From: Oegoconia quadripuncta
Taxonomy: Eukaryota; Arthropoda; Insecta; Lepidoptera; Autostichidae
Length of the DNA stretch: 64,000 nucleotides
Direction of reading: 5' to 3'
Assembly (NCBI GenBank): GCA_949316235.1
Contig: OX438743.1
Location: 40,207,242-40,271,241 of the forward strand
The position numbers were made by a program, and so were the translations under genes. Of the stretch, positions 10,495 through 21,097 are shown in pieces. The notes beneath the pieces were generated by a model. That model did not search any database and was not told the origin of the DNA. It saw only the letters and a list, made by a program, of their open reading frames with translations. How positions within the stretch are numbered: position 1 is the stretch's first letter; every line of letters starts with the position of its first letter.

Positions 10495-10860
10495 TATAAT
10501 GTCCCAGTTGCTCCCGATGTGGCAGCTAAGACACTTCACATTCCCATGGTACGATAAAATTAATTTTATTGCCTCTCCATCTCATTCTGAACACACTCCA
10601 TGATGTGGTAAACAGTTACCATTTGACATTTAGGTAATGCAATTAGGGGATGTGGACTTTGCCTTGGGAAAGCTGAAACTTTGAATGGGATTTGTCCGGA
10701 GCGAACCCCCCCCCCCCTTCAGCTCAGTACCCCCTTTCCGACTAACCTTGTCAAATTTGCAACTGGAATAGCCTAGTTAGATTATTGTTATTATTTCTTA
10801 GTAAATAACGTAAACAATAAATAAATATATTTTTGTGATTAAAGATATAACAGTTTATAA

Positions 10861-10866
10861 TTTATT
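10861..10866 (-). terminator. Candidate AATAAA poly(A) signal of the minus-strand membrane-protein gene
   Basis: TTTATT on the plus strand reads AATAAA on the minus strand, about 180 nt after the TAA stop at 11043-11045. AT-rich surroundings make such hexamers common, so this is only a candidate. Confidence 0.4.
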
Positions 10867-11042
10867 TTATTACAATAAGCGCCCGTGTCGTTATTAACTC
10901 TTTAAGTAGGTACCCGAAGAATTTCCTGAACTTATTAGGGGTGACAAGGTGTATCAATTTGTGTCCAATATCTCGGGCTCGAGTTGATTAAATGACGAAA
11001 TAAGTTAGCAGCAGTTATATATTTTTTGTATTGTATCGTTGT

Positions 11043-11113
11043 TTAAACTTCTTCCCTTTCATTTAGTTGCTTATAGAAACTGTGGCTCAGGAGGATCGCG
11101 TAAATATTAAGAC
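11043..11113 (-). CDS. Terminal exon of the minus-strand membrane-protein gene
   Basis: Acceptor TTTGTAATTTTCAG precedes 11113. Codons give NIYAILLSHSFYKQLNEREE and a final V, then TAA. Too short to show as a long ORF; placed by phase and by similarity to the paralogue's last exon. Confidence 0.8.
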
Positions 11114-14100
11114 CTGAAAATTACAAAAACTCTGTTAGTGCAAGGTACTTAAAATGAATAAATAGCTTAATTAAAAGAATATTTATAAGGACTAAAGAGC
11201 GCCATCTAGTTACGTTATCAGAACTACGAGTATTAGGTCCCTCTTAATAAACCATTCTCAAGATTGAGAACAGTCTTGTGTTAGGTCTCAAGTAAACGTG
11301 TTGATTAAAAACGCACGTGAATACTAAAGCAGTACTCACTTGAGAGGTGCGCCGAGTATCACGTATTAATAAACGAAACTCAAGTCTATCATTTATTCGC
11401 CGCTGAATACTTGAAACGCATCTCGTGTGATACAGCCTCAAGACTTTTGTATTGAGAATGGTTTATTAATACGGGCCTTAGTGTTGGTTAGTAGGTACAA
11501 TGCGTTGAGATAGTTGGACATTTTGTTAAGAATGTTTATTAGTTATTTCTTTTCTCTCTAAAGTGACGTTACAATGATGAAGTTAAGTACGTCACTTGGT
11601 ATTATTATTAAAAGGGTACTCCGTCCAGTGGCGCCCTCTTTGGATAAATTAAGATTTCTTTTTAATTTTTTAACTTAAATAACTATTTCCCTTTAGTTTT
11701 TCTCCAACATATATTTATAAATAAAGACCTGCTACCTCAAATCTGTTGCCGACTGTACTTACATAGTGTAAATAAAATGGTACCTACCTATATAGAAGAG
11801 CTCGACGGCGATGGTGCCAGCGTTGAAGTAGGGCGCGTTCAGGAAAAATGTAAACATGGAGAGGAGGAAGAATACAATCCACATGATGAAATATGCCTTG
11901 ATGATACCAGCGCGTTCCTGTGGATAACAGACTTTGCGTTGAACTTAAGAATCACGCTGTGAGCTTTGAAATTGTGATCATAACTTCAGTAGATATAAAA
12001 GAATAGGCGGAAATTTAGGCCATGGATTTAGGCTTGTTGTAGGTATCATGCCGCCGCCCGGCAAAGATATTCTGTTTGTTTAAAAAGATCAAGAAACTTT
12101 AAATATTATTTTAATTTATTTCTCTAATATTTAAATGCCTGTGCTCTTATATCCTTGTATTTCAGAGTATACAGTGCACATTATTTAGTCGATATTCTCC
12201 CTAATATTTATATAAAATAATAATATTGGCTAAAGGCTTTATTTATCATTATATTTATATATAATTAAGGCTTTTATTAATATGTCGATTCTTTATATGA
12301 AGGCCTGTAGTAGTAGGTTACCCCATATGAGGCCGAATCTCAGTCGTATAGAGTAAACATCTGTGACTTAGTGAGAAGTACCTATACCGCTTCACTTTAT
12401 TTAGTACCCCAAGCTATTTCGACTTTACCATCCAAAGTTAGTGAAACTGGACTTCGTTTAAAATGGATGGAGGGATTCCAATACTCTTGGAGATATTAAG
12501 AGGAATGCCCTAAAACCGAGGCGCAAATATTTGTATCTTTGAGGAGTTAAATTGTATTAAGTTGCTTTGTGTCTGCTCAGACGGAGCTCCACAAGTCGTA
12601 CCCTGCTTCCCTCGGTAGTGGGGCAATAACAAACATATTTTTAGTGACATGGTATTGACAAACGAGCAAGCAGTCACATCTGCAACGAGATGAACCTTGG
12701 GATCTCAGGTGTGCCACTTAGGTAACTACTCAAAGTCGAGGGTACTAAATGACCACTACAAATCGTCAATACCAATAAAGCTATTTGTTTTTTTAGTGTC
12801 GGGCTACACGGTGTTTTACGACTATATACGCTGCGTATCGTTGACATGCATGGTTCATTGCCGTCTGCAACAATTTCAATGATTGTGAAGACGTTGCACA
12901 CGCAGTAATGAACTACGTATATCAATAAGGCATCGTGTAGCCTGGCGCTTTACCGTGACTACACCGTAAACGAAAGCAATGTCGAAGCAGAACTTGGCGA
13001 GGAACATTAGCACCAGGATGATACACATGACGTAAAGGCCGGAGAGGGCGGCCTGCTCGTTGACATCGAGGACTCCGAGCTCCGATGCCTCAGTCTCCAG
13101 GTCATCCACAGTGACGGCCACTACGATCAACATCACAGTCAGGATGAACGAGAACACCTGGGAATAGGGTAAAAAGGTTTTTTTTAAGCGAACACGTATG
13201 ATACATCTAATAGGGAATGGTCACCCAAGACCCATTGGTCCATGCCCATGAATATTTGCAATTATGACACCAGTAGAATGCTGCGTGTTGCCAACCTACT
13301 GATATTTCTTGGATTTTCAAAATGTTAATATTTTATAAGTTTAAACTTGGCCAAGTTTTAAAGCTCACCGGTTTAAATCGTGTGAGCAGGTGAATGACAT
13401 CCACACAAATGTATAAATGAGAAAAAATAGTGTCTGTCTATTTGTTACCTTTTCACTTTTCACTAACCCAATCATATTAACCACCTCCGTGGCTCAATGT
13501 AAACAACATTGGGTTTACGATTCGGAGGTCGCGGGTTCGATTCCCAGCGGGGTAGATGTTTAAGTACTCGGTTTGGTTGATGGTAGGGCATTTTAAATGT
13601 CCGCATGGCTAGCTACCACCATCTATCTAAATCTGCCGCCTAACAGCAATGATAATAGCATTGTTGTGTTCCAGTCGTCAGAGATAAGATAGCCAGTCCC
13701 CCAAATGTGATGGGGTTTCCGGGTCAGTATGCTTCCACATTCGACCTCATCTTCACTTAACATCAGGTGTAATTGAGGTCAACTACGAACCGTAGTGCAT
13801 AAAAAAAAATGACAGTAGATACTTCGGTGGAAATTGTAGAACGACATAGACTACTTTTCATCCCAAAAAAAATCCACGATAAAGTCATTTCACACAAAAA
13901 GCTAGCAACTATTATTAAAAAAAACTTGCCACATTTAAAACTTAATAAAAGTTGCAATAATATAATCTTTTTTATTGTTGTTCATATTGCAGGTGTCCTT
14001 TTATAAGTCATATAATAATGTATTGTTACCATCGTGTTCACCATATTTTCAGCAAAATAAATGATTATGATAAGTCTTGGGGTTTGTTATGAAGTCTTTC

Positions 14101-14333
14101 AACTTGGCATTGTTTTAGATTTCGACTATTTTGTGGGTCTAAATGACAGCTGATTCAGAAGTTGGCCCCTTTGTTACAATAATATTCTTGATGACAGGGA
14201 CCTTGGGAAAAGCTTTTAATGTGATAGTAAATCTACATAAGATATGACTTACCGCATTGATGCATCCTAGAACAATGTTCCCCGTCTTCAGGTCCAGCAC
14301 AAAGCAGCAGGTCTCCAGCCTAGGCAGCCCCAT
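11043..14333 (-). CDS. Small four-helix membrane protein, complete gene model (161 residues)
   Basis: Coding exons in transcript order: 14333-14253 (27 codons from ATG), 13157-12954 (68 codons), 11917-11788 (43 codons plus 1 nt) and 11113-11043 (2 nt, 22 codons, TAA). All junctions are GT-AG and all phases fit (0, 0, 1). The product starts MGLPRLETCCFVLDLKTGN, with a cysteine pair and KTG, followed by four hydrophobic stretches: around residues 20-45, 67-92, 100-123 and 129-148. The polar loop after helix 1 is acidic, and the C terminus is short and charged (NEREEV). From memory this is the layout of insect DUF4728-type tetraspan proteins; substrate and role are unknown. A 5' UTR exon and a TATA/initiator promoter are proposed at 15474-15532. 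The plus-strand gene at 2013-6115 is a convergent paralogue. Confidence 0.85.
11234..11480. mobile_element. Family F8 inverted-repeat element in intron 3
   Basis: TTAATAAACCATTCTCAAGA at the left; TTGAGAATGGTTTATTAATA and CGGGCCTTA at the right. The interior holds CGTGTTGATTAA and TATCATTTATTCGCCGCTG, shared with copies at 22664, 35254 and 37113. No ORF. Confidence 0.75.
11788..11917 (-). CDS. Exon 3 of the minus-strand membrane-protein gene
   Basis: 130 nt between acceptor TTATCCACAG and donor GTAGGT. Encodes ERAGIIKAYFIMWIVFFLLS and a following hydrophobic segment. Same length and phases as the plus-strand exon 4023-4152. The plus-strand open frame at 11777-11962 is its shadow. Confidence 0.85.
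12000..12650. other. Intron 2 sequence; no exon seen
   Basis: AT-rich to ~12300. From 12330 to 12640 a denser stretch (CTGCTCAGACGGAGCTCCAC, TACCCTGCTTCCCTCGGTAG) looks like an old unclassified repeat. Confidence 0.35.
12954..13157 (-). CDS. Exon 2 of the minus-strand membrane-protein gene
   Basis: 204 nt, acceptor CCCTATTCCCAG and donor GTAAAG, phase 0 at both ends. Encodes VFSFILTVMLIVVAVTV, an acidic loop (DDLETEASELGVLDVNEQ), then a second hydrophobic segment ending VYGVVT. The open frame that continues to 12876 runs into intron. Confidence 0.85.
13480..13809 (+). mobile_element. Full-length SINE-A copy in intron 1
   Basis: Head ACCTCCGTGGCTCAATGTAA with box B GGTTCGATTCCC, complete body and A-rich tail. 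Antisense to the host gene. A good reference copy for the plus orientation. Confidence 0.9.
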
Positions 14334-14339
14334 TTTCAC
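14253..14339 (-). CDS. First coding exon of the minus-strand membrane-protein gene
   Basis: After TTTTTTAG come six nucleotides (GTGAAA), the ATG at 14333-14331, 27 codons and donor GTAAGT. The ATG rather than the in-frame GTG is taken as start because the AG just before it makes a splice acceptor for a separate 5' UTR exon, and AAA directly precedes the ATG. Confidence 0.8.
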
Positions 14340-14380
14340 CTAAAAAATTTTTCTGTACACTCGACTACATGTGAAGTGAT

Positions 14381-14694
14381 GACATCATCATCATCAGCCC
14401 GTAAACATCCCACTGCAGGGATATATAGGCCTTCCCTCGTATAATGAAGGAGTATGGGCCATAGTCCACCACGCTGGCCTAATGCGGGTTAGGGACTTCA
14501 CGTGCCTTTGAATTTTTATTTCTTAGGCATGCAGGTTTCCTCACTATGTTTTCCTTCACCATTAAAGAGCAGTCGGATAAAAGCACATTAGTATTTAAAT
14601 TAAATTTAAAACTCATTTTACATGGCCTGCGTGGGAATCGAACCCGGACCTCTCAAATTGGTAGACCGCGTCTTAACCGCTGAGCCACCGACGC
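14381..14694 (-). mobile_element. Full-length SINE-B copy
   Basis: Reverse-oriented. The end at 14381 is (ATC)n CATCAGCCCGTAAACATCC. The tRNA-like head at 14630-14694 is the reverse complement of GCGTCGGTGGCTCAGCGG and of GTCCGGGTTCGATTCCC. Lies in the 5' UTR intron of the membrane-protein gene. Confidence 0.9.
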
Positions 14695-14984
14695 TAGTGG
14701 TGACATACTTAATTTTTATTAGGCGGCAGTAAAACTTGTGTTAGATAATACACTGACTGCCTATGGGTACTCCATCATCAAAACTCGATATAATTTGAAC
14801 TAAACCCCCTGGTGTGTAGTGGGTAGTGCTAGTGACCCTGCCTTCAAAAGCATTGGTTGGAGTTGGATACTGTTCAAAACCAGTCCACCTCGGGAGCTGG
14901 TGTCTCCAGGCGAGGAAAGGAGGTGTGCGGGCACGGAGCGATGAAATGACATTTCGTTCACTCAATCAATCAATCAAATACTCT

Positions 14985-15115
14985 TAACAAAATAACTACA
15001 ATTATTATACTCTTACAATTAACAAAAGCTACATGAAGAATACAGCGTACATCATTAATCGCACAAAAAGGCGGCCTTATCGCTAACAGCTATCTCTTCC
15101 AAGCAAACCTTAGGG
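14985..15115 (-). mobile_element. LINE 3' UTR fragment
   Basis: AATACTCTTAACAAAATAAC, then GGCGGCCTTATCGCTAAC and TCTCTTCCAAGCAAACC: the reverse complement of a GGAAGAGATAGCTGTTAGCG...AAGAGT tail. Related tails lie at 21358 (+), 27223 (-), 33640 (-), 51385 (-) and 63882 (-). Confidence 0.6.
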
Positions 15116-15473
15116 TAAAGATACAAGCTACCAGTAGGTGAGGTTTGCACTAATAGTAGCAATATGGGTGTATTTTATAGTTGGTAATGATGAAGAATGG
15201 TAGCATACAGCTTATTTAAGCTATATCATCCGCAGTACTCTAAAATGATAATTATTATTCATTTTAGACAATTCCTATCGTCATGTAGACACGACATAGA
15301 CTGTACGTATAAGGTACATACTCTTCAATAAAAAAGAATCATGTAAATTGAGAACTTCGTGAGTTTTGAGAGTCGGTTAAAAATTCGTCAGGCTTTATAC
15401 TCTAATGACCTAAGGTTACTAAAAGTTGTCTTAGTAATATTAAAAATATAGATAAATATTAAATTTCACATAC

Positions 15474-15499
15474 CCGCTTTGCAATTGACAAGAAACACT
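15474..15499 (-). other. Proposed 5' UTR exon of the minus-strand membrane-protein gene
   Basis: Runs from the A of a TCAGT initiator (TCAGT at 15501-15497) to a GTATGT donor whose first base is 15473. It would splice to the acceptor before 14339. Inferred from signals only. Confidence 0.5.
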
Positions 15500-15532
15500 G
15501 ACACAAACACCAGCACGACATTCAATTATATA
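15497..15532 (-). promoter_or_regulatory. TATA box and arthropod initiator
   Basis: TATATAA at 15532-15526 and TCAGT at 15501-15497 on the minus strand. The spacing from the first T of the TATA box to the initiator A is 33 nt, which is right for a focused promoter of the membrane-protein gene. Confidence 0.55.
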
Positions 15533-15883
15533 ATAACTTTAAGTACGGTATATTTTATGTATAAACTTAAAATAATGTTTCCTATGCTTGCAATTTAAAA
15601 AATACAGTAAATAACATGAAAACTTATTCACAAATACACTAAAGGGAGATTTTTGATATTTAACCACGCTCCTGACCAGATAAACCTACTGTACTTAAAA
15701 AAATGAGGGGACATAGATCAGTCAAAGAATTGTTGAAGATAGGATAATACTTGACAGAGAGTTATGTTTCATTTTAATTCTACCTATCAGCTACATATAG
15801 GGGGTTAAACGGATACCGCCCCATTGGCATTTCGTCACGAATTCAAAAATGGTCCCATTTAATTATTTTTTTTTTTTAATAAA
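15533..15883. other. Upstream flank of the membrane-protein gene; nothing firm
   Basis: AT-rich, no ORF or known repeat seen. May contain upstream regulatory sequence. Confidence 0.3.
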
Positions 15884-15970
15884 TTAAAATATTTCGGACA
15901 CTTACACCAATCATCTAGTCCCAAACTAAGCAAAGCTTGTACTATGGATACTAGATAATGGATAAACATT
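15884..15970 (-). mobile_element. SINE-C 3' fragment
   Basis: AATATTTCGGACACTTACAC, CAATCATCTAGTCCCAAACT and ACTAGATAATGGATAAACAT: the tail half of SINE-C with the head missing. A second, complete copy follows 75 bp later. Confidence 0.8.
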
Positions 15971-16045
15971 TGCACCCACTTAAATTAAGCGGACCACCAC
16001 GAGACACAAGTCCTATAATATTTTTCTATTCCTGCAATAAATCAG

Positions 16046-16263
16046 CTTAAATAATAAATAAATATTTCGGACACTTACACCAATCATCTAGTCCCAAACT
16101 AAGCAAAGCTTGTACTATGGATACTAGATAACGGATAAACATACATAAATATTTATATAAACATCCATGTTCATATTCATCACACAAACATTTACCCGCC
16201 GCGGGATTCGAACCCGCAACCGTTGGTTTCGCTGATAGGGTCACTATTCACTACACCAGTCGG
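16046..16263 (-). mobile_element. Full-length SINE-C copy
   Basis: Reverse-oriented. The body matches 15884-15970, and the tRNA-like head at 16195-16263 contains box B as GGGATTCGAACCCGCA and box A as CACTACACCAGTCGG. Confidence 0.85.
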
Positions 16264-16323
16264 TCGTCGATATTCGCAAAATGGTCACACTCAGGATAAA
16301 ATTTGTTTTTAACAATTTCAACC

Positions 16324-16541
16324 TAAGGGTGAAATTTAATACGCGTAATTCCTGTTTACTAGTGACTCCATTCTGATTACGAACAACTTTCCACTAGGAA
16401 CCATAGTCAAATTCAGTTGAAAACTGTTGGACTTCCACACTAAAGGTGGTGTTAGAATGGTTACTTTGTATGTATTTTTTCGATGTAATCAAGAGCCGCG
16501 TCCCCGGTTAATGGGAATTACACGAATTAAAATTCACCCTG
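16324..16541. mobile_element. CAGGGTGAATT foldback element, copy
   Basis: Ends in GAATTACACGAATTAAAATT and CACCCTG. The left end (AAGGGTGAAATTTAATACGC) is slightly worn. It lies directly downstream of the envelope gene of the BEL/Pao element and may mark where the missing 3' LTR was lost. Confidence 0.75.
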
Positions 16542-16646
16542 TATAACACCCGCCTTCAGCAAAGCGCTCCCGCGTTAGGCCCAGTCTGGCAAACCTGAAA
16601 AAGCCATTATCCTATCAGCAGTAGATCTTATGAATGTCTTAAGTAA

Positions 16647-18681
16647 TTAATTCCTTAAACATCTAATAAATAAGACAGAATTTGACAAGATGTAGAGTGT
16701 TTCACTTTCTACAATAACATGAAATCTAACAGGACGTGGGATTATCGGTGAGGAACCTTTATTCGAACGTTGTGCGTTTACTGAAAACGTTGCTTGCTGT
16801 TCGGCCGAATGCCGTGAGATATCGGATGTCCGTCGATTCTTCCAGACTCTCCAACACGATATGATTATGACCACGATCACCAGGACAGCTACTAAGGTGT
16901 AGTGAGAGGCATAATGATGAACATCGTGTAGCGTCAGCGGTTCTGAAGTTGATTCATTTTTTAAGAATTCTATTTGCTTCCTTAGATTGTTCAATTCAAG
17001 GTGATTCTCGACTATTGGGATGTCATCAACAGTTGTGTTCATTATGGTGTTCAAAATTGAAATTTAGAACAAATAAAGTTTTCTCCCTTGATGACGCATC
17101 CTTGACCTACACTGATAAGGCCGTTACCTGTCAAGGTCCTTGCCAGCTGTGTAGTGTCGCTACAGAAAATGTTCACTTGGCAATCTGTGCAACATGAGTA
17201 CAGCCAGATGTTCTGTCTGTGCGCTCGGACCCATCTATCGTCGCAGCTTGTTGATATTACCACACGGTGTCGCCTTTTCATTATCAAAGTGTGCTAATTT
17301 TATATCACATAGAGATTGCTTCATTTTCAAATTGTAAATTGGTTTGTCTAGCGCACACAGTAAACTATCATCTGAAGCGTGGATACATTGCTGCAAATCA
17401 TTTTCAGACAGCAAAAATACCAAATCGTTTCGGAGATTAAACGCTATGTAGGAGAATGCTGATGTAACTTGATACATGCCGTTACCTCCTTTATATAAAT
17501 AATAAATAATATAATAAATATAAATATTTCAGACACTTACACCAATCATCTAGTCCCAAACTAAGCAAAACTTGTGCTATGGATACTAGATAACGGATAA
17601 ACATACATAAATATTTATATAAACATCCAAGACTCGGGAATAAATGTTCGTATTCATCATACAAACATTTACCCCTCGCGGGATTCGAACCCGCAACCGT
17701 TGGTTTCGCTGATAGGGTCACTATCCACTACACCAATCGGTTTATGTGAAATAGATACAATTTTATCTAGTTCAAATGTGTCGCCACTTATCAAAGGTTT
17801 TTAATTTGCATTATTAGATATTCCTGATAAACTCTAGCTTGCACCTTCATTAACTTGTACAAATCTCTGATATTTTCCTTCTCTACTGGTAGTGTAAGAT
17901 CGCCATGAAACAGCCCTGATATGATAGGTACTTGTTCTAGTAATTCCTCCGGTGATAAAAGAAAGGTATCAATATTTCCGTGGCTGATATCAGTGACGGT
18001 GTCTATTAGACTTTGCTGGATATGTCTCAGGTTGTTCAATATGATACTAGCAGCCAGGGCAGATGACGTCACATACATGACATTTTTGTAGTTCAGGTGT
18101 ACTTGATTAATTTCTAATGAGATATTGCTGAGTCGTTGTTTCATGAATGTAAATTGTTTGTTCATTATGTCCTCATTTCGACGAATTATGTTATATTCCG
18201 ACTCGATGATCAATGTTTGATTTTTTGCCAGAGCTTGAATGTGATTTTCATTTTGAAGGATTGCTTCTATATCCTTCTTGTATTGTTCGGCAAATCTGTC
18301 GTCCAAAACTCCAAATAGTGTGTTTGCAACATATCCGATACCATTCACTAATCCAAGTTTTTGTCTCTTATTTCGAAATTGTATAAGTGTATTATAATGT
18401 TTAATTTCGTTTATTTCATGCTGCAGTTGTAACATAATGCTTTCGTACTGTGTGTCCGTATTGTGACACAGTTCCTGTAGATGCGTAACGCATTGTTGGA
18501 CATCTGGTAGCCCGTGCCAATACGTAGATATATTATAATAGACGATGAGCTTCCATTCATCTTTGATGTATTTAAGATCTGTTATCTTATCGAAATAAAA
18601 ATTATTGTTTTCATTCAGCGCTGTGATATCATATGCCAGTGACGTGCTCGGTGATAACAGTGCTGTAAACAAACATAACAT
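16647..18681 (-). pseudogene. Envelope-like gene related to baculovirus F proteins, interrupted
   Basis: The first frame (18681-17791) begins with a hydrophobic leader, has a dibasic furin-type site RNKR at residues 103-106 followed after two residues by a glycine-containing hydrophobic segment ending LFGVLD (placed like an F-protein fusion peptide), and then a long helical region. This frame stops at 17791. A SINE-C lies at 17490-17740. Later pieces continue in three different frames: 17477-17235, 17287-17051 (cysteine-rich, with NIWLYSCC) and 17054-16647, which holds one strong membrane segment (VAVLVIVVIIISCW) and a basic tail. Layout: ectodomain, cleavage site, cysteine region, anchor. 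Known class: insect errantivirus and BEL/Pao elements that acquired F-type env. The breaks make a functional product impossible from this copy. Confidence 0.75.
17490..17740 (-). mobile_element. SINE-C inserted in the envelope-like gene
   Basis: Complete copy, with AT-rich tail at 17490-17530 and tRNA-like head ending ACCAATCGG at 17740. TTTAT lies directly outside both ends, a possible short target duplication. It is very close in sequence to the copy at 16046-16263. Confidence 0.85.
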
Positions 18682-18755
18682 TACTTACTACATTTTTCCC
18701 GCTCTTGCGGCGTCTGTCAGGGATTTGTTGTGCTTCCTTTGCTGATTGCTGCTGA

Positions 18756-20817
18756 TTAATCTGTTCTGATGGTGTGCTCGGCAGTTCTTCGTCTGATGCT
18801 ATTTTGAGTTTTCAGTGAAACGACTCGAACGTATCCATCCGTCCCAGGATAGAGCTGTATCACCCGTCCTATTGCCCACTTGCCCGGCGGCATATTGTCT
18901 TCTTTTATGAGTACAATATCATCAGTTTGTAGTTTGCCGCTAGGAATTCTCCACTTTGATCTGGACTGGAGTTGTTGTAAATATTCACTCGACCACTGCT
19001 TCCAAATTTGTTTATTCATTGCTTGAATGAGTTGCCACCGAGTAGTTAGACTAGTAGAGTCAGGATCAGTTTGTGGTCTTGATAACAAGGACACCCCGAC
19101 TAAGAAGTGACCAGGAGTCAAAATTTCGTCGTTTGGATTTTCCGTTGTTGCACACAGTGGGCGGGAGTTTAGGCATGCTTCTATTTGGTGTAATAATGTG
19201 GTAAATTCCTCGTACGTGAGTTTCTGCTCACCCAGGGTCCGTTTCAAATGATGCTTCATACTCTTCACCGCGGCTTCCCGCAGACCCCCTGTACTGGGCC
19301 AGGTTGCTACGTTAAAGTGCCAGTCGACTCCCATTTCGCTGGCATTGCTGATGATGTCACAGTTGATAGAATTAATAATCTCTTGATATTCTTTACGTAG
19401 GAGTCTGGATGCTCGGACAAAGTTTGTTCCATTGTCGCTGTACATATGTCTCGCCTCGGCGGGCACAAAGTCTTCGGAATGCAGCTAAAAAGGCGGCTGT
19501 GCTCAAATCTGATACGAGCTCAAGGTGGACAGCCTTTGTCGCAAGACAAATAAATACGGTTACATAGCCCTTGCTGGTCTTCACTCCTCGGCCCTTGTTT
19601 AGTTTAATGTCCACGTGGCCGGTGAAGTCAACACCTGTATGGGTGAAGGGGCGCGACGGCGTCACTCTTGGCCTTGGTAAGTCGGCCATGATCTGCTGGT
19701 TTTTCTCTTGACTGAACTTAACTTAACTTAACGCACAGTCTGAGCTGTTTCTTCACGGTACACAGCCCGCTGACAATCCAGACCCGTTCCCTCAAGTACG
19801 ATAAGGTAAGTCTGGGTCCACCGTGTAGCGTAGCCAGGTGTGCTTGCTGGATGCTGAGTTCCGTCAAACGACTGTGGCAGGTAATATCGCAGGGTGCTTC
19901 GCCAGGTAGCTGATGTTTGAGTTGGTAAGTCTTCCGCCAACCCTTATCTGATCATCGAGAAAGGGATTCAAACTTGCTAATTTGCTGTTATTTGGGATGC
20001 GACCTTTGCTCTTCAACTTGTTAATGTCCTCTTGAAACTCAAGTGATTGAATAGTTTTTATAATTAAATTATACGATTTTGTTACTTCCGCTGATGTTAA
20101 ACAATGCTTCCGAGTGCCTTGTTTGTTTCGCAACCATGCAATGTAACGCGATATCCAACTGACTGACCTTATCACGTGGGTGAGCGAGCTGCTTTCATTT
20201 AGTAATTTAATTATAAATGATGTTTCGTTCCTTTGTAAGGCTGCGTTTACAGTAACCTTTTTTGTTTCCATTTCAGGTGCTTGATAAGTAGTGCTGTTTA
20301 TGTCTTTAGGATGAAATCCCAGAAGCCATTCTGGGCCTTTCCACCATAGTGAATGCTGTGCTAGATGTTTTGCTGAGATGCCTCGGGTAGCACAATCGGC
20401 AGCATTCTCATCCGATTTGACATAATTCCATGATGATGGCGGAATTATTTCGGTTATTTGTCGAATTCTATTTGCTACAAATTGTTTCCACCGAGACAAA
20501 TTCCATGCAACCACCCAAGGACTACCATTGAGTCGGTCCATGCGTACATTTCCATGCTCTTTTCTGATAAGGAGGAGACTACTTTCTTCATTACTTGGGC
20601 CAAAAGTAGAGCTCCACATAATTCAAGGCGAGGCAGTGATATTTGTTTCTTGAGTGGTGCAACCTTGGTTTTTGCAATCATAAGCGTCGATGTATACATG
20701 TCCTTATCATTTACTGTTGCTATGTAAATCGCACAAGCGTATGCCCTGCCGGAGGCATCGCTGAATCCATGCAATTGATATCGCTTCTTTGTATCGCCCA
20801 AATACCTTGGTATTGAT
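18756..20817 (-). pseudogene. pol remnant of the BEL/Pao element (RNase H, integrase, C-terminal domain)
   Basis: The frame opens at ~20817 with SIPRYLGDTKKRYQLHGFSD, the start of BEL-type RNase H. The 20619-19864 frame continues through KSDENAADCATRGIS and SLWWKGPEWLL to GGRLTNSNISYLAKHPAILP. A shifted frame (19940-19728) covers the zinc-finger region. Integrase starts in 19689-19393 (HTGVDFTG holds the first catalytic Asp) and shifts into 19466-18756, where YSDNGTNF supplies the second Asp and GGLREAAVKSMK the Glu (the usual Trp before the Glu is Arg). The end GRVIQLYPGTDGYVRVVSLK is the DUF5641-type domain. At least three frameshifts and loss of the RT make it dead. Confidence 0.85.
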
Positions 20818-20842
20818 AATTACCAGTATAAAATTATGTGCA

Positions 20843-21097
20843 CTATCTGTTTAATGCTGTTGTATAGTTGTAACTTGATACTTGCTCGTATGCTCGGGTG
20901 TTATGCTTGATCCCTTCAAATTGTTGCCAGAATGTCGAGGTTCCGGACAGAAGATGCTTCGCTATCTCGTTACAGTATGTGCGCCTTCTCAATCCAACTG
21001 GTGAGACCCGCTTGTGGGAGGCCAACCGAACCGATTCGCCACCGTAATGAGAATCACAAACACTAAAAAATCCGTTAGATAGCTCGAAGGACCACTA
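20843..21097 (-). other. BEL/Pao leader and gag-side stub
   Basis: Directly inside the LTR, TAGTGGTCCTTCGAGC occurs, a leader phrase I recall from BEL/Pao elements. An open stretch of about 60 codons (21025-20846) then ends in TAG. It has no ATG at its head and may be the remaining gag N-terminal part before the deletion. Confidence 0.5.
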
